NCBI GenBank assembly: GCA_905210855.1
Contig: CAJLYL010000055.1
Coordinates: 1-10,900 of the forward strand
Source of the DNA: an uncultured Clostridia bacterium
Lineage (GTDB): Bacteria > Bacillota > Clostridia > UMGS1810
Length of the DNA: 10,900 bases
Reading direction: 5' to 3'
Shown here: piece by piece, positions 1 through 5,955 of the stretch
How the letters are laid out: every line of letters starts with the position of its first letter
Position numbering within the stretch: the stretch's first letter is position 1
Made by a program: the position numbers and the translations under genes
The notes under the pieces: generated by a model
The model's database searches: none
What the model saw: only the letters and a program-made list of their open reading frames with translations
What the model was told of the DNA's origin: nothing

Positions 1-95
1 AAATATTTTTTATTCGTAATAAATTTGTAATTTTCGGGTAACATATGAATACATTGTATAGAGGGCGGAAACAAAAGGTTTTGACGATATTTAAT

Positions 96-133
96 GCAAA
101 TTTTACCTTGACGCCGTCAACGGAAAATTTTGC
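96..133. repeat. Imperfect inverted repeat upstream of the 3D-protein promoter
   Basis: A perfect 13-base core (TTGACG, C, CGTCAA at 108-120) is flanked by further near-complementary sequence: GCAAATTTT on the left (96-104) against AAAATTTTGC on the right (124-133), with one unpaired base and a few mismatches. It lies about 45 bases upstream of the -35 box at 177. It could be an operator for a dimeric regulator or the stem of an upstream transcript. No run of T follows it, so it is not an obvious terminator. The symmetry is read directly from the sequence; the function is not known. Confidence 0.5.
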
Positions 134-176
134 CCGCAATTTTGTAACATCTGCACATAGAAAAAAATTTCCAAGT

Positions 177-205
177 TTGACAAAAAGCTTAAGATGTCAT
201 AAAAT
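177..205 (+). promoter_or_regulatory. Sigma-A-type promoter for the 3D-domain protein gene
   Basis: A consensus -35 box TTGACA (177-182) is followed by a 17-base spacer and a -10 box TAAAAT (200-205, 5 of 6 to TATAAT). Transcription would start near 212, leaving a short leader of about 26 bases that contains the AGGAGG ribosome binding site. The leader is too short to hold a riboswitch if this is the main start. Confidence 0.75.
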
Positions 206-237
206 AATCAAGCGAGCAAAAATAACAGGAGGCATTT

Positions 238-1323
238 ATGCATACTAAAAGAACAGCCGAGCGCATCATGTTTAAGCACATCAGCTCTGTCAGCATATAC
301 GATGCAATCGGCAAACTAAATCATGCACGCTGCAAAACTTCCGCCATCGTTGCGGGAATGTTTATATTTGCAAACACAGTAACCTTTGCAGCTCCGCAGT
401 CGGTCGAGGTTGAAATAATCGACAACGGCGCGGCAATAACGGCATTTGCGCCCAAGACGACCGTGTCGGACGTTTTGGCACAGCAGGGGGTAACACTCGG
501 CGAATATGATGTGGTTACACCGCCGCTTGACTCAAGCGTGTCGGAATCACAGGTTATTGTAATCAACCGTGTAAAAAAAGTTATCATGAATGACGGCGGT
601 ATTTCCAAGGAATACTTTACATCGAAAAATACGGTGGGAGAATTTCTTGAGGAAAAGGGTATTCAGATAGGATTTTATGATATTCTCGACACCGCCATTG
701 ACAGAGAGCTTGCCGTGAATGATTCCGTGGAGATAACGAGAGTTGTCCGCACCACGCTGTCGGCAGATGAGCCGATACCGTTTAAGACGGTTACGAAGCA
801 GAATTATTCTATGGAGATAGGAACAAGCACCGTTGCCAAAGAGGGCGAAAACGGTGTGCTCACCAGGAAGTACGACGTTTATCTGCAAAACGGTGTTGAG
901 ATAAGCCGCACGGAGATTTCATCGGAGGTAACAAAAAATCCGGTGAACAAAGTGATATATAACGGAGCCAAACCCAAGCCCGGTCAGTCGCCGGTCAACT
1001 ACTCAAAAGTTGTAACCTGCTCTGCCACGGCATATGACCTGTCGTTTCAGAGCTGCGGCAAGCGTCCGGGAGACCCCGGCTACGGCATAACGGCTACCGG
1101 CACACGCGCTGCATACGGCACCGTGGCGGTTGACCCGAGGGTGATTCCGCTCGGCTCAAAGCTGTATATCGAAAGCACGGACGGCAGGTTTGTTTACGGA
1201 TTTGCCACCGCGGCAGACACGGGCGGAGCTATAAAGGGAAACAAGGTTGACCTGTTTTTCCCGACGAACAGCGAGTGTATGAGCTTCGGCAGACGCTCTG
1301 TTAAGGTTTATATATTAAATTAA
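238..1323 (+). CDS. Exported DUF348/G5/3D-domain protein, YabE-like putative cell-wall hydrolase
   Basis: 361 residues. An N-terminal basic stretch is followed by a hydrophobic segment at about residues 35-51 with an Ala-rich candidate cleavage site (TFAAP), so export as a signal peptide or an N-terminal anchor is expected. Two DUF348-like repeats (about 55-96 and 113-150) precede a G5-like domain (about 158-232, ending in TKNPVNKVIYNG). A C-terminal 3D domain follows (about 260-359), with the three characteristic Asp residues at D299 (VDP), D327 (ADTGG) and D338 (KVDLF). This is the architecture of B. subtilis YabE and Rpf-like proteins, thought to cut peptidoglycan glycan strands through the MltA-like 3D fold; substrate specificity is inferred from the family. 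B. subtilis YabE is somewhat longer. AGGAGG at 227-232, five bases before ATG 238, fixes the start over the in-frame Met at residue 11. The gene is monocistronic, between its own promoter and a terminator at 1337. Confidence 0.9.
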   Translation: MHTKRTAERIMFKHISSVSIYDAIGKLNHARCKTSAIVAGMFIFANTVTFAAPQSVEVEIIDNGAAITAFAPKTTVSDVLAQQGVTLGEYDVVTPPLDSSVSESQVIVINRVKKVIMNDGGISKEYFTSKNTVGEFLEEKGIQIGFYDILDTAIDRELAVNDSVEITRVVRTTLSADEPIPFKTVTKQNYSMEIGTSTVAKEGENGVLTRKYDVYLQNGVEISRTEISSEVTKNPVNKVIYNGAKPKPGQSPVNYSKVVTCSATAYDLSFQSCGKRPGDPGYGITATGTRAAYGTVAVDPRVIPLGSKLYIESTDGRFVYGFATAADTGGAIKGNKVDLFFPTNSECMSFGRRSVKVYILN

Positions 1324-1326
1324 ATT

Positions 1327-2391
1327 TCATGATTGGGAGATGTCGCTCTTGCGGCGTCTCTTTTCCTTTTTTGCATAAGTGTAAAATATCATAACCGCGC
1401 ACAGGACGGTCATGCATATCGCCGTCGCCTCTCCCAGCGAAGGAAAACCGAGTGAGAACTCGGTTCTGCCTATTTTGAATATGCTCGATGTCACAGCCGC
1501 CGCACCGAGGCCGGAGAAGAATTTGTATCTCACATACTTTTTTGTTGACAGCAGATTTTTTGTGACCGATTTTACCTGAAGCAGCACAGATATTCCCGAC
1601 CACGCTGCGGCAAATGAGGTCAGGCACAGCGCTTCATCGAGCGGCAGCAGAGCGGCGGAGCGCGAAATTCCGTTTGTCATTTCAAGCAGCGATATGGCGC
1701 CGCACCGCAGAAACGGCGATGAGCTTATTAACGGAAGCCTGTTCGCCGCGCCGAGTGCAAATTCCGCGGCTATCGCAAAGAATATCACAAAGCCGGTTAT
1801 TTTTACGCATTTTGAAAATGCATTCTCCACAGCCTCAGCCATGCTGAACCGCTTGCGGGGCGTGAGGACAGTTCCGCCGCTCACTGTGTACAGCCTGCCG
1901 CCGATGACAGCGGCGCAAAGGGCGGTGAATACGTGTATGCCGTACAGCATTATTCCTATCTGCAGCGAGCCGAACATACCGCAGCCGACCGAGCATATGA
2001 GGAAAAGCGGCCCCGAGTTGTTGCAGAAGCATATGAGGTGTTCAGCGTCGGGTTTTGAGATTTCGCCGTTTTCATACAGCCTGACGGCAGCCGCCGCGCC
2101 GACAGGGTAGCCGCTGATTATGCCTATGGCAAGCACGGGCAGCGCACACGGAGGCAGATTGAAAATGCTGCGCGCAAGCCGTGCGAAGATACCGCCGCGC
2201 GAAAAATTTAACCGTGACATAAGCACATCCGATATCACGAAAAACGGGAATAATGACGGAATGATGATTTTTACGCACATACCTGCCGCATTAACCGTTG
2301 CAGCGGATATATCACGGAATTTCACGCACAGCGCGGCGCAGATTCCGAAACAAATTATAACGGTAACAAAATCTCTGATTCTCTTAATCAT
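1327..2391 (-). CDS. ylbJ: Sporulation integral membrane protein YlbJ
   Basis: 354 residues, strongly hydrophobic, with about eight candidate membrane segments, the first at residues 9-25. Family hallmarks are PSLFPFFVIS (45-54), GIISGYPVGA (90-99), CNNSGPLFLI (123-132) and EMTNGI (237-242), which are typical of YlbJ and its nucleoside-recognition (Gate) fold. In B. subtilis YlbJ is made in the mother cell under sigma-E and is needed for normal spore formation. It has been proposed as a transporter in the mother-cell membrane, but its substrate is not established here. The C-terminus is a charged tail (KKEKRRRKSD). A GGGGTG sequence about ten bases before the ATG serves as ribosome binding site. 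The gene faces the 3D gene, with only three bases between stop codons, and is divergent from yqfC, another sporulation gene. The terminator of the neighbour is embedded in its last 12 or so codons. Confidence 0.93.
   Translation of the reverse strand: MIKRIRDFVTVIICFGICAALCVKFRDISAATVNAAGMCVKIIIPSLFPFFVISDVLMSRLNFSRGGIFARLARSIFNLPPCALPVLAIGIISGYPVGAAAAVRLYENGEISKPDAEHLICFCNNSGPLFLICSVGCGMFGSLQIGIMLYGIHVFTALCAAVIGGRLYTVSGGTVLTPRKRFSMAEAVENAFSKCVKITGFVIFFAIAAEFALGAANRLPLISSSPFLRCGAISLLEMTNGISRSAALLPLDEALCLTSFAAAWSGISVLLQVKSVTKNLLSTKKYVRYKFFSGLGAAAVTSSIFKIGRTEFSLGFPSLGEATAICMTVLCAVMIFYTYAKKEKRRRKSDISQS
1337..1372 (+). terminator. Intrinsic terminator of the 3D-protein gene
   Basis: GAGATGTCGC (1337-1346) pairs with GCGGCGTCTC (1351-1360) over ten positions, two of them G-U wobbles, around a TCTT loop. 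The tract TTTTCCTTTTTT follows immediately. It begins 13 bases after the 3D gene stop and lies entirely inside the 3' end of the convergent ylbJ coding sequence. On the minus strand the hairpin is not followed by a T-run, so it should act mainly in the plus direction. Confidence 0.8.
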
Positions 2392-2414
2392 GCTGCATCA
2401 TCACCCCAAAACCA

Positions 2415-2443
2415 TGTTTATTCATATACTCTGCGAAATAATC
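2415..2443 (-). promoter_or_regulatory. Weak candidate sigma-E-like promoter for ylbJ
   Basis: On the minus strand, GATTATT (2443-2437, 6 of 7 to KMATATT) lies 14 bases from AATAAACA (2422-2415, about 5 of 8 to CATACANT). The match is poor at the -10 box, and the implied start near 2408 would leave almost no leader before the ribosome binding site. It is listed because ylbJ is a sigma-E gene in B. subtilis and nothing better is visible. Confidence 0.25.
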
Positions 2444-2450
2444 ATAAAAT
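2422..2450 (+). promoter_or_regulatory. Sigma-E-type sporulation promoter for yqfC-yqfD
   Basis: TCATATA (2422-2428) matches the sigma-E -35 pattern KMATATT at 6 of 7 positions. A 14-base spacer separates it from CATAAAAT (2443-2450), which matches the -10 pattern CATACANT at all but one defined position. Spacing of 13-15 is normal for this sigma factor. Transcription would start near 2457, about 50 bases before the yqfC start. The first downstream genes are sporulation genes that belong to the sigma-E regulon in B. subtilis, so position and sequence agree. Confidence 0.6.
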
Positions 2451-2508
2451 GATATCAAATAAGCGGTGGGTAATTCGTGTTTGAGTCTCGTTTGCCTAAC
2501 CTGAGGGT

Positions 2509-2775
2509 GTGATATTTATAGATTTTATAGATAAGCTTGCGCAGTCGATGGATGCGCCGGAGGTTATCCCGGGGATATCCAAAATAACCATCGTGTCAGA
2601 CACCGCCGTTGTTGTGGAAAACTACGACGGCGTGTGTGAATATACGGACGAACTTATCTTCATCAGGCTGAAAAAGAGGATGCTTGAGATATGCGGAAGC
2701 GAACTGAACATAGAATATCTGTCCGAAAACACCGCGAGCATAAGCGGTAAAATTCATTCCGTGGGATTTGTGTGA
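2509..2775 (+). CDS. yqfC: Sporulation protein YqfC
   Basis: 88 residues, small and without a membrane segment. It has the usual YqfC pattern: a short N-terminal helix (FIDKLAQSM), then a beta-rich core containing PGISKITIVSD, NYDGVCEYTDELIFIRL and a C-terminal SGKIHSVGF. Its immediate position before yqfD is diagnostic; the two form the yqfCD unit under sigma-E in B. subtilis. The biochemical role is unknown. The start is a GTG at 2509, because an in-frame TAA lies at 2497-2499 and the first in-frame ATG is 13 codons inside the protein and would remove part of the conserved helix. The only Shine-Dalgarno-like sequence, GAGG at 2503-2506, sits just two bases before the GTG, so initiation may be weak or the true start slightly different. 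Confidence 0.88.
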   Translation: MIFIDFIDKLAQSMDAPEVIPGISKITIVSDTAVVVENYDGVCEYTDELIFIRLKKRMLEICGSELNIEYLSENTASISGKIHSVGFV

Positions 2776-2786
2776 GGTGAGCGCCG

Positions 2787-4001
2787 ATGAATGAATTGAT
2801 AAGATTTGTGCGCGGCTATTGCCGCGCAGAGGTTGTCAGTGCGGACACGGCAAAGTTTATGACGACCTGCGCGCGCGGCGGCGTGCGCATATGGAAAATC
2901 CGCCGTGATGATGAAATAACGGTGAAATTCTGCTGTTATGTGTCCGATGCGGAAAAAATAAAAAATATTTGCGCTGCCTACGGGGCGAGTTTTAACGTTT
3001 ATACATATTGCTCGCTTGCGCAGCTGATTAAAAAAACTTGCCGCAGAAAGGCTTTTGCGGCAAGCTTTGTGATATTTGCCGCGGCGGTGTTTCTGTCGTC
3101 AAGCTTTATCCGCGATGTCAGCGTGAGCGGCAACGAAAAAATATCGGCTGACGAAATATTGACAGAGCTTGAAAAAGTCGGTTTTCGGCAGGGAATGTTT
3201 CGCTACGGAATAAATGTAAAAGAAATTCAAAACAGGCTTATGATAAGCTATGACAAGCTTTCATGGATATGGATAGATATAAACGGAACCAATGCGCAGG
3301 TTTACGTGAAGGAGCGCGTGCCTGTTCCTGAGATTGAAAATCCCGACGATTTTTGCAACTGCGTTGCGCTGCACGACGGGGTGATAACGGAGATTATGCC
3401 GCGCGTGGGCAGGCAGATTGTTCATGTGGGCGATGTGGTGAAGAAGGGCGATGTGCTCATCAGCGGCGTGTCCGAGACGGGCACGGGAGCGGTGCGTTAT
3501 GTTCACGCCGACGGCATTGTCACGGCGCGCACTTGGTACGAGCGCAGCGGAGTGTACGGGCACACCGATATTGAGAGAAATCTGACCGGCAATGTCAGGA
3601 AAAAAAGATATCTTACCGTCGGCGGCAGGACATATCCTTTTTTTTGCAATACGGAATCTGCATTTTCCACATATGATATGCAATCCGAAACTAAAAATTT
3701 TTCGATTTTTTCAAAAATTTCTTTATTTTCATTTACAACCGAGACATATTGTGAGATAATAGAGAAGGAGATTTTCGTAAATGACGGTGATGTTATAAAA
3801 GCGGCGGTTGAATCCCAGTGCAGAGATATATATGAAGAAATAGGCGGAATGAAGGATTCCGACATCAGCGTTATTCAAAAATCATATACTCATGAGAAGG
3901 ACGAAAACGGGAATATTACTGTAAGGACGGTTTTTGAGTGTACGCAGAGCATTGCCGGACACAAGCCGATAGAAAAACCCGGGACAACGGAGGAATATTA
4001 A
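2787..4001 (+). CDS. yqfD: Sporulation protein YqfD
   Basis: 404 residues, close to the family length of about 400. A cytoplasmic N-terminal domain (1-86) ends in basic residues, followed by one clear membrane helix (about 88-106). A POTRA/FtsQ-like segment follows (about 109-176, from RDVSVSGNEKIS to VYVKER). Next comes a lipoyl/biotinyl-like hammerhead stretch (about 198-226, DGVITEIMPRVG...VVKKGDVLISG) and a C-terminal extracytoplasmic region. Known orthologues belong to the sigma-E mother-cell regulon; the molecular role is undefined, and a part in a membrane complex of the engulfing mother cell is inference. GAGGTG at 2775-2780, six bases before the ATG, overlaps the end of yqfC. The stop overlaps the phoH start in TAATG, which suggests translational coupling. 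An AT-rich patch near 3692-3731 precedes a candidate promoter within the gene. Confidence 0.92.
   Translation: MNELIRFVRGYCRAEVVSADTAKFMTTCARGGVRIWKIRRDDEITVKFCCYVSDAEKIKNICAAYGASFNVYTYCSLAQLIKKTCRRKAFAASFVIFAAAVFLSSSFIRDVSVSGNEKISADEILTELEKVGFRQGMFRYGINVKEIQNRLMISYDKLSWIWIDINGTNAQVYVKERVPVPEIENPDDFCNCVALHDGVITEIMPRVGRQIVHVGDVVKKGDVLISGVSETGTGAVRYVHADGIVTARTWYERSGVYGHTDIERNLTGNVRKKRYLTVGGRTYPFFCNTESAFSTYDMQSETKNFSIFSKISLFSFTTETYCEIIEKEIFVNDGDVIKAAVESQCRDIYEEIGGMKDSDISVIQKSYTHEKDENGNITVRTVFECTQSIAGHKPIEKPGTTEEY
3732..3760 (+). promoter_or_regulatory. Candidate sigma-A promoter inside yqfD, serving phoH and downstream genes
   Basis: TTTACA (3732-3737, 5 of 6) and GATAAT (3755-3760, 5 of 6) are separated by exactly 17 bases. 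TG at 3752-3753 adds an extended -10. The 40 bases upstream are unusually AT-rich for this gene and include an inverted repeat, AAATTTTT (3695-3702) and AAAAATTT (3713-3720), which could act like an UP element. Transcription would begin near 3767, about 235 bases before phoH. It would separate the housekeeping genes phoH-recO from sporulation control of yqfCD. Confidence 0.5.
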
Positions 4002-5002
4002 TGGAAAAAACAATGAATTTTGACAGTCAGGAAACCGTCATAGCGGTTTTCGGACAGTTTGATAAAAATGTGAACATGATTGAAAAACAGCTCGGCGTCA
4101 CCGTGGTCAACCGTGATTCCGGAGTGAAGATAAGCGGAGGAGAGCACGACGTCGCCGTGGCGGAGGCAACGCTCGCCAAGCTTGCGGATATAGTGAAAAG
4201 CGGAGAGGAACTTACCGACCAGAATGTGCAGTACGCCATATCAATGTCGGTGGACGGCATTGACGAGACGGCGCTCTACGGCAAGGATTGCATCTGCATC
4301 AACTCAAAGGGCAAGCCGATAAAGAGCAAAACCCTCGGTCAAAAGGCGTATACGGACGCCATAGCCAAAAACACAATCACCTTCGGCATAGGCCCTGCCG
4401 GTACGGGCAAGACCTATCTTGCCGTTGCAATGGCGGCAAAGGCTTTCAAACGCAAGGATGTGTCGCGGATTATCCTCACCCGTCCGGCGATAGAGGCAGG
4501 CGAGAAGCTCGGCTTTCTCCCCGGGGATTTACAGAGCAAGGTTGATCCGTACCTCAGACCGCTATATGACGCACTCTATGAGATGTTTGGCGCGGAGAAT
4601 TACGCGCGCCTTGTAGAGAAAGGGTCGATAGAGGTTGCGCCGCTTGCGTATATGCGCGGAAGAACGCTTGACGACAGCTTCATTATCCTTGACGAGGCGC
4701 AGAACACCACGCCGGAGCAGATGAAGATGTTCCTGACCCGTATCGGCTTTAATTCCAAGGCGATTGTTACGGGAGATATCACTCAGATGGATTTGCCGGA
4801 CGGCAAAAAATCGGGGCTTAAGGACGTTATCGGAGTGCTCAGGAATATCGATGACATCGCATTCTGCTACCTTACCGAAAAGGATGTTGTGCGGCACAGA
4901 CTGGTTCAGCAGATAATAAAGGCATATGAAAAGAGAGACGCGCGCGCCGCGGAGAGAAACGCGCGGAATCCAAGAAAAACGGTCAATGACGACAGGAGAT
5001 AA
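4001..5002 (+). CDS. phoH: PhoH family ATPase
   Basis: 333 residues. The N-terminal 100 residues resemble the KH-like RNA-binding part of this family. The ATPase core carries Walker A GPAGTGKT (131-138), the RPAIEAGEKLGFLPGD stretch (151-166), Walker B FIILDEAQ (217-224, D221 and E222) and the sensor-like TGDITQMDLP (258-267). The C-terminus is basic. PhoH proteins are cytoplasmic P-loop ATPases linked to RNA metabolism; the exact substrate is not settled. The reading frame stays open 21 codons further upstream, to 3938. ATG 4001 is preferred because GGAGGA at 3989-3994 is correctly placed and the upstream codons duplicate the end of yqfD in another frame. The start overlaps the yqfD stop (TAATG). 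YbeY follows after two bases, a common pairing that fits a shared role in RNA processing. B. subtilis has pgpH between these two genes; here it is absent. Confidence 0.95.
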   Translation: MEKTMNFDSQETVIAVFGQFDKNVNMIEKQLGVTVVNRDSGVKISGGEHDVAVAEATLAKLADIVKSGEELTDQNVQYAISMSVDGIDETALYGKDCICINSKGKPIKSKTLGQKAYTDAIAKNTITFGIGPAGTGKTYLAVAMAAKAFKRKDVSRIILTRPAIEAGEKLGFLPGDLQSKVDPYLRPLYDALYEMFGAENYARLVEKGSIEVAPLAYMRGRTLDDSFIILDEAQNTTPEQMKMFLTRIGFNSKAIVTGDITQMDLPDGKKSGLKDVIGVLRNIDDIAFCYLTEKDVVRHRLVQQIIKAYEKRDARAAERNARNPRKTVNDDRR

Positions 5003-5004
5003 TC

Positions 5005-5490
5005 ATGAATACGGAAATTACGCTGGAGAATGAGCAGGACAAGATTAACTGCGACGAAAAATTGGCAAAACTTATTCGCGATGTGGTGAACGCTGCGATT
5101 GAGGAACAGAATTTTGAGCATGACTGCATGGTGAGTGTTACGCTGGTGGACAACGGGCGCATCCATGAGATAAACAGAGAATTCCGCGGTGTGGACAGGG
5201 CTACCGATGTGCTGTCCTTTCCCGTGCTGGAGTTTGACGGGGGCAAGCTTGAGGAAAACTGCGGCGACGTGTTTGAGGGCAAATATATCCTCGGCGATGT
5301 TGTGCTCAGTCTCGAGCGCGCACGTGAACAGAGCGTTGAGTACGGTCATTCGTTTGAGCGGGAGGTCGGTTTTTTGGTTTGTCACTCTATATTGCATCTG
5401 CTCGGACACGACCATGAAAATGACGGCGAGAGAGAGGAAATGCGCCGCCACGAGGAATTAACGCTGGAAAAACTCGGCTTGACGAGATAG
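5005..5490 (+). CDS. ybeY: Endoribonuclease YbeY, rRNA maturation factor
   Basis: 161 residues. The zinc-binding signature HSILHLLGHDHE supplies the three metal ligands H127, H131 and H137 with the family's 4 and 6 residue spacing. Upstream motifs RATDVLSFP (65-73) and LGDVVLS (96-102) are also diagnostic. YbeY is a cytoplasmic single-strand endoribonuclease involved in 3' maturation of 16S rRNA and ribosome quality control. AGGAGA at 4993-4998, at the very end of phoH, sets the ATG at 5005; the two genes are two bases apart and almost certainly cotranscribed. Era, three genes downstream, also acts on the 3' end of 16S rRNA, so the operon groups related functions. Confidence 0.96.
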   Translation: MNTEITLENEQDKINCDEKLAKLIRDVVNAAIEEQNFEHDCMVSVTLVDNGRIHEINREFRGVDRATDVLSFPVLEFDGGKLEENCGDVFEGKYILGDVVLSLERAREQSVEYGHSFEREVGFLVCHSILHLLGHDHENDGEREEMRRHEELTLEKLGLTR

Positions 5491-5500
5491 GAGATATACC

Positions 5501-5953
5501 ATGGCTTTTTTGAGGAGTTTCAAATACGCTTTCATGGGTGTGAAATATTGCATAGTCACACAGCGCAATTTTCGCTTCCATACTTTTGCGGCGCTCAGCG
5601 CGGCGATACTTGCGTGCAGATATGCCCTGAACGGCACGGAAAAGCTGGTGCTGGCGTTTACCGTGGTGTTCGTGCTGATATCCGAGATGTTCAACACCGC
5701 GCTTGAGAGCGTGGTGGATATGACGGCAAAGGGCTACAACGAATACGCCAAGGTCGCAAAGGACGTCGCCGCAGGCGCGGTGCTCATATCCGCCGCAACC
5801 GCGGCGCTCACGGGAATAATACTTTTCTATAACCACGGTCATTTCTGGACGGTGCTTTTTGAATACTTAACCATGCCGCTCTTTTGGGTGTATATTGCAT
5901 TCGGGCTTTTGTATGTGAGCGGTGTGCTGTTTGAGATACGGAGGAAAAAATAA
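5501..5953 (+). CDS. dgkA: Diacylglycerol/undecaprenol kinase (DgkA family) with a C-terminal extension
   Basis: 150 residues. The core is the DgkA membrane kinase: amphipathic N-terminus (FLRSFKYAFMGV), membrane segments at about 27-42, 48-66 and 91-109, and the active-site signature E62-MFN65-TALE69-SVVD73. A second signature, AKDVAAGAVLI (86-96), follows. In Gram-positive bacteria this family usually phosphorylates undecaprenol, supplying the lipid carrier of cell-wall synthesis; substrate choice between undecaprenol and diacylglycerol cannot be read from the sequence. B. subtilis DgkA has about 123 residues. Here about 30 extra residues add a fourth hydrophobic segment (about 123-144) and end in a basic RRKK tail. 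AGGAGA overlapping the ybeY stop (5489-5494) lies six bases before the ATG. Era begins two bases after the stop; cdd, which separates dgkA and era in B. subtilis, is missing. Confidence 0.93.
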   Translation: MAFLRSFKYAFMGVKYCIVTQRNFRFHTFAALSAAILACRYALNGTEKLVLAFTVVFVLISEMFNTALESVVDMTAKGYNEYAKVAKDVAAGAVLISAATAALTGIILFYNHGHFWTVLFEYLTMPLFWVYIAFGLLYVSGVLFEIRRKK

Positions 5954-5955
5954 TT

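Noticed and set aside
1..237. Possible c-di-AMP (ydaO-type) riboswitch, often found before cell-wall hydrolase genes
   Set aside because: None of its conserved blocks are visible and the good promoter at 177-205 leaves only about 26 bases of leader.
45..248. 67-codon plus-strand frame before the 3D gene
   Set aside because: No ribosome binding site, Lys/Asn/Thr-rich product typical of AT-rich noise, and it runs through the sigma-A promoter and into the 3D gene start.
3938..4000. Upstream extension of phoH by 21 codons
   Set aside because: These codons overlap the yqfD end in another frame, and the GGAGGA at 3989-3994 points to ATG 4001.
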